26,719 nt of DNA from assembly GCA_020628265.1 (NCBI GenBank), contig JAHDFG010000004.1:1-26719 (forward strand), given 5' to 3'. Below, piece by piece: positions 23,928-26,719 of the stretch. The notes beneath the pieces were generated by a model. The model was given only the letters and a program-made list of their open reading frames with translations, made no database searches and was not told where the DNA came from. This DNA is from Pseudooctadecabacter sp. (GTDB taxonomy: Bacteria > Pseudomonadota > Alphaproteobacteria > Rhodobacterales > Rhodobacteraceae). The translations under genes and the position numbers were made by a program. Numbering within the stretch: position 1 is the first letter of the stretch; each line of letters begins with the position of its first letter.

Positions 23928-24278
23928 ATGAAGCGCATGCGCAACCACTTGATCGGGGTGGACCACGGCGAGGTGGTTCTATTCTCCGATTTTGAACACG
24001 ATGGCATCATGTGGACCGGAGAGGGTGCGCGCCAGACCCGTGCCCACGTGGAATTTTCCGAAAGCTTCCGCGATATACCTGCGGTGCAGGTGCATCTGTC
24101 GATGTTCGACATGGACAACAGCACCAACGCCCGCGCCGACCTTCAGGCAGAAGACATCACTTCAGACGGCTTTGCCATTGTGTTTCGCACGTGGGGCGAC
24201 ACCAAAATCGCACGGGTCCGTGTGGCCTGGCAGGCCATCGGAGAGTTGCGCCAAGCGGATGAATGGGACCTGTACTAG
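23928..24278 (+). CDS. H-type lectin domain protein
   Basis: The 116-residue product is nearly all one H-type lectin-like domain: LFSDFEHDGIMWTGEGARQTR, then the strand FSESFRDIPAVQVHLSMFD, NSTNARADLQAED and the C-terminal FAIVFRTWGDTKIARVRVAWQAIG, each quoted in part. In animals and slime moulds this fold binds N-acetylgalactosamine and similar sugars as hexamers; bacterial versions are poorly studied. No signal peptide or membrane segment is seen, so how it would meet a sugar is unclear. I choose ATG 23928 (MKRMRNHLIG). An in-frame ATG at 23874 and a TTG at 23865 would add a Gly/Pro/Arg-rich leader. It is convergent with prs, stop to stop across 10 bases. Confidence 0.82.
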   Translation: MKRMRNHLIGVDHGEVVLFSDFEHDGIMWTGEGARQTRAHVEFSESFRDIPAVQVHLSMFDMDNSTNARADLQAEDITSDGFAIVFRTWGDTKIARVRVAWQAIGELRQADEWDLY

Positions 24279-24288
24279 CCCCCCTACA

Positions 24289-25305
24289 TCAAACGCTTGA
24301 ATACATGCCTTCGTAGATCGGCTGCAGTGTCTTGTGATCAAACAGCGAAGACACGGACGTCCCGTTCCACGTGTTCATGATCGCCTGTGCAAACATCGGG
24401 GCCGTGGGCACGATGCGGATTTGCTTGCAGGCCAGAACCTCTTCGGTGGGTTTGATCGTGTCGGTGATCACCAGATGCTTCATCACGGATTTGCCGATCC
24501 GTTCGATGGCAGGGCCGGACAGCACACCGTGGGTGATGTAGCTGTGCACTTCTTTAGCGCCGTGTTCCATCAGGACTTCAGCCGCTTTGCACAAGGTGCC
24601 AGCCGTATCCACGATGTCGTCCACGATCAGGCAGGTACGGTCTTTGACGTCACCGATCACGGTCATCTCGGCCACTTCACCGGGCTTGCCGCGGCGTTTG
24701 TCCACGATGGACAGGGGCGCGCCGATCCGTTGGGCTAGATCGCGGGCACGGGCCACGCCGCCCACGTCAGGTGACACGACCATCACGTCATCTGCGCCCT
24801 TGAAGTGGTGCATCGCATCCAGCGCAAAGACGGGTGCGGCATAAAGGTTATCTACCGGAATATCGAAGAAGCCCTGGATCTGGGTGGCGTGCAGGTCCAG
24901 CGTCAGAATGCGCTCAATGCCCGCCTCAACCAGCATGTTGGCCACCAGTTTCGCGGTGATCGGCGTGCGGGCCTTGGACCGGCGGTCCTGACGGGCGTAG
25001 CCGAAATAGGGGATCACGGCTGTGATGCGCTGGGCGGACGACCGGCGCAGGGCGTCGGCGATGACCAACAGTTCCATCAGGTGGTCGTTGGCGGGGTTCG
25101 ACGTGGACTGGATGATGAACATGTCCTCACCGCGGACGTTCTCGAACACCTCAACGAAGACCTCTCCGTCGTTGAACCGCTCCACCCGCGCGTCCACGAG
25201 ACCGACGTTGATGCCACGGTGCATGGACATCCGTTTGGCGACGGCTTCGGCAAGCGGCGTGTTGGCGTTGCCGGAAATGAGCTTGGGTTCGACGAGGTTT
25301 GGCAT
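24289..25305 (-). CDS. prs: Ribose-phosphate pyrophosphokinase (PRPP synthase)
   Basis: The 338-residue product is a class I PRPP synthase. Family blocks are KLISGNANTPLAEAVAKRM near the N-terminus, the catalytic flexible-loop region YFGYARQDRRSKARTPI, DLHATQIQGFFDIPVDNLYA, VVSPDVGGVARARDLA and the PRPP-binding loop CLIVDDIVDTAGTLCKAA. It makes PRPP from ribose 5-phosphate and ATP, feeding purine, pyrimidine, histidine, tryptophan and NAD synthesis. The start is ATG 25305 (MPNLVEPKLISG). An in-frame extension to 25356 has no family resemblance. No strong Shine-Dalgarno is visible. It is convergent with the lectin gene and divergent from the isomerase gene, with 98 bases between. Confidence 0.97.
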   Translation of the reverse strand: MPNLVEPKLISGNANTPLAEAVAKRMSMHRGINVGLVDARVERFNDGEVFVEVFENVRGEDMFIIQSTSNPANDHLMELLVIADALRRSSAQRITAVIPYFGYARQDRRSKARTPITAKLVANMLVEAGIERILTLDLHATQIQGFFDIPVDNLYAAPVFALDAMHHFKGADDVMVVSPDVGGVARARDLAQRIGAPLSIVDKRRGKPGEVAEMTVIGDVKDRTCLIVDDIVDTAGTLCKAAEVLMEHGAKEVHSYITHGVLSGPAIERIGKSVMKHLVITDTIKPTEEVLACKQIRIVPTAPMFAQAIMNTWNGTSVSSLFDHKTLQPIYEGMYSSV

Positions 25306-25403
25306 GGGGCAGCTGATCCAAAATGACAGATTCGTGACGTTGACACCGCCTAACACAGTCCTAACCTGCCACCAACAAATGTCCGGCCTTAAGGAGCCCC
25401 AAA

Positions 25404-26000
25404 ATGGCGCATATCGACTACTACTTCGCGACGATTTCCCCTTTCACCTATCTGGCTGGACCCGAGTTCGAAGAGATTGCCAAAAAGCACGGCGCGACGG
25501 TCACCTATAAGCCGCTGGATATCATGGGGCTGTTTTCGGCAACGGGCGGCGTGCCACCCGGCCAGCGCCACATCAACCGTCAGGAGTACCGCTTGCAGGA
25601 CATGCGCCGCCGCGCGATCGTCACGGGCCTGCCGTTCAACCTGAAACCCGCACACTGGCCCACGAACATGGCGCCGTCGTCCTATGCGATCATTGCAGCC
25701 CAGAACGCCGGTGGCGACGTCGGTGCCTTGGTCAACGCCCTGACGCGCAGCTGCTGGGCGGACGACAAGGACATCGCGGACGAGGCTGTGATCCGCGCCT
25801 GTCTTGAAGAAACCGGCTTTGATCCCGAACTGGTCAACTCCGGCATGCTGGAAGGGGCCGACACCTACGCCCGCAACCTCGAAGAGGCGGTCAGCAAGGG
25901 TGTCTTCGGCGCGCCGTTCTTCATTTCGGACAAGGACGAGCGGTTCTGGGGACAGGACCGTCTGGACGATCTGGATCGCCACCTGAACGGCGAATTCTAG
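25404..26000 (+). CDS. 2-hydroxychromene-2-carboxylate isomerase / DsbA-family protein
   Basis: The 198-residue product has the thioredoxin-like fold with helical insert of the HCCA isomerase/GST-kappa group. The N-terminus IDYYFATISPFTYLAGPEFE carries Ser12 in SPF, the position of the catalytic residue of this family in place of a CxxC. The cis-proline region is KGVFGAPFFIS, followed by FWGQDRLDDLDRHL, which is typical. HCCA isomerase uses glutathione to isomerise a naphthalene breakdown intermediate. No other aromatic-degradation genes are nearby, so the physiological substrate is unknown. The start is ATG 25404, with AAGGAG at 25391-25396. The stop codon abuts the next gene directly. Confidence 0.9.
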   Translation: MAHIDYYFATISPFTYLAGPEFEEIAKKHGATVTYKPLDIMGLFSATGGVPPGQRHINRQEYRLQDMRRRAIVTGLPFNLKPAHWPTNMAPSSYAIIAAQNAGGDVGALVNALTRSCWADDKDIADEAVIRACLEETGFDPELVNSGMLEGADTYARNLEEAVSKGVFGAPFFISDKDERFWGQDRLDDLDRHLNGEF

Positions 26001-26719
26001 ATGCTGCAACGTCTTGCTGGACAGGACGTTTGGGTGATTGAGACAGGCGCGGGCGATCCGCGCCTGTTTGTCCATTGTTCGCTTGCGCAAGGCCGATCGC
26101 TGCGCCCATTGGCAGAGGCTATGGGACCCGCGCACAGCACCTTCTTTGATCTGCCCGGCCATGGGAAATCTGCGGCTTGGACGGACGGGGACTACCACGA
26201 CGATTGCACCGCTATTGCGGCTGCATTGGCGGATGGTCCCACGCATCTTATTGGTCATTCCTTCGGGGCGACGGTGGCGCTGCGTCTTGCCGTAGAATAT
26301 CCCGAAAAGGTCTCTCGCCTCACCCTGATCGAACCGGTGATGTTTGCCGCCGTACGGGACGCTGATGCCCTAGCCGCACATCACGCGGCCTTTGCGCCCT
26401 TTGTAGACGCCTATGAGCGGGGCGATCTGGCAACCGCCTCGCGCGTATTTGTGGGGATGTGGGGTACGGGGCCCGCATGGCCGGATCTTCCGCAGGTGGC
26501 CCGAGACAGGATCGTATCCCAAATCCATATGATCCCCGCGACCACCCCGGTAATTGAGCACGACGAGATCGGGCTGGTGCCCCGTCTGGGCCAGATTGTG
26601 TGCCCCGTTGACTTGATCGAAGGGGCGCACACCCAGCCCGTCATTCCGGCCATCATGGCAGGGTTGCAGGCCCGCATTCCGCAGGCCCGCCGTCATGTGA
26701 TTGAAGGCGCGGGGCATAT
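26001..26719 (+). CDS. Alpha/beta hydrolase, 3' end outside the window
   Basis: The reading frame starts at ATG 26001, immediately after the isomerase stop, and stays open to the window edge, giving 239 codons. It is an alpha/beta-hydrolase: the region near FVHCSLAQGRS fits the oxyanion loop, FDLPGHGKSA is typical, and the nucleophile elbow GHSFG has Ser87. An acidic residue near CPVDLIEGAHTQPV may be the catalytic acid, and the final complete codon is His239 in EGAGH, where the catalytic His is expected. The triad is thus plausible. Only a short C-terminal helix should be missing. The substrate is unknown. The zero-base junction implies cotranscription with the isomerase gene. Confidence 0.85.
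   Translation, partial: MLQRLAGQDVWVIETGAGDPRLFVHCSLAQGRSLRPLAEAMGPAHSTFFDLPGHGKSAAWTDGDYHDDCTAIAAALADGPTHLIGHSFGATVALRLAVEYPEKVSRLTLIEPVMFAAVRDADALAAHHAAFAPFVDAYERGDLATASRVFVGMWGTGPAWPDLPQVARDRIVSQIHMIPATTPVIEHDEIGLVPRLGQIVCPVDLIEGAHTQPVIPAIMAGLQARIPQARRHVIEGAGH

Overview
The window looks like chromosomal core DNA of a marine Rhodobacterales alphaproteobacterium (Roseobacter-type; genus not resolved). The basis is high GC, an atpHAGDC cluster with no a, b or c subunit genes beside it, and several family types I associate with this group: a Hint-domain protein, a DUF2125 protein, an H-type lectin, a gloB/methyltransferase pair and an ExbB-like/OmpA-like motor pair. I see no rRNA, tRNA, CRISPR array, insertion sequence or prophage.

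Layout. 1-2004: a Hint-domain protein, then a monocistronic rpsD with a structured leader and a strong terminator. 2071-4666: three overlapping plus-strand genes, a HisC-type aminotransferase, a TyrA-type dehydrogenase and an extensin-like lipoprotein. 4790-5785 (minus): DUF2125 protein. 5851-9708 (plus): ChaC-like gamma-glutamylcyclotransferase, then a MotA/TolQ/ExbB-type channel and a giant coiled-coil OmpA-domain partner. 9834-13111 (minus): clpA translationally linked to a secreted M23 peptidase. 13311-14894: gloB and a SAM-dependent methyltransferase, divergent. 14905-16464 (minus): RTX-type calcium-binding protein with a DP-rich tandem repeat. 16877-21725 (plus): F1 ATP synthase delta-alpha-gamma-beta-epsilon, ending in a bidirectional terminator. 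21805-24278: YciB-type septation protein, divergent from a TetA-like MFS transporter, then an H-type lectin protein. 24289-25305 (minus): prs. 25404-26719: HCCA isomerase/DsbA-family protein and an alpha/beta hydrolase cut by the window end.

Themes. Energy and biosynthesis genes (ATP synthase F1, PRPP synthase, aromatic/histidine aminotransferase and dehydrogenase, S4) mix with envelope functions (M23 peptidase, extensin-like lipoprotein, OmpA-domain motor, YciB) and glutathione-linked housekeeping (ChaC-like, GloB, GST-kappa-like isomerase).

The observations most worth a second look are: an rpsD leader whose last hairpin captures the Shine-Dalgarno sequence; a composite repeat that fills two convergent intergenic gaps with matching internal spacing, plus a third copy of its 3' motif; and an ion-channel/OmpA pair whose predicted coil, of about 500 residues, is too long to span a normal periplasm if it is one straight rod. 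The rest is ordinary core genome. I did not find a clearly new multigene system.
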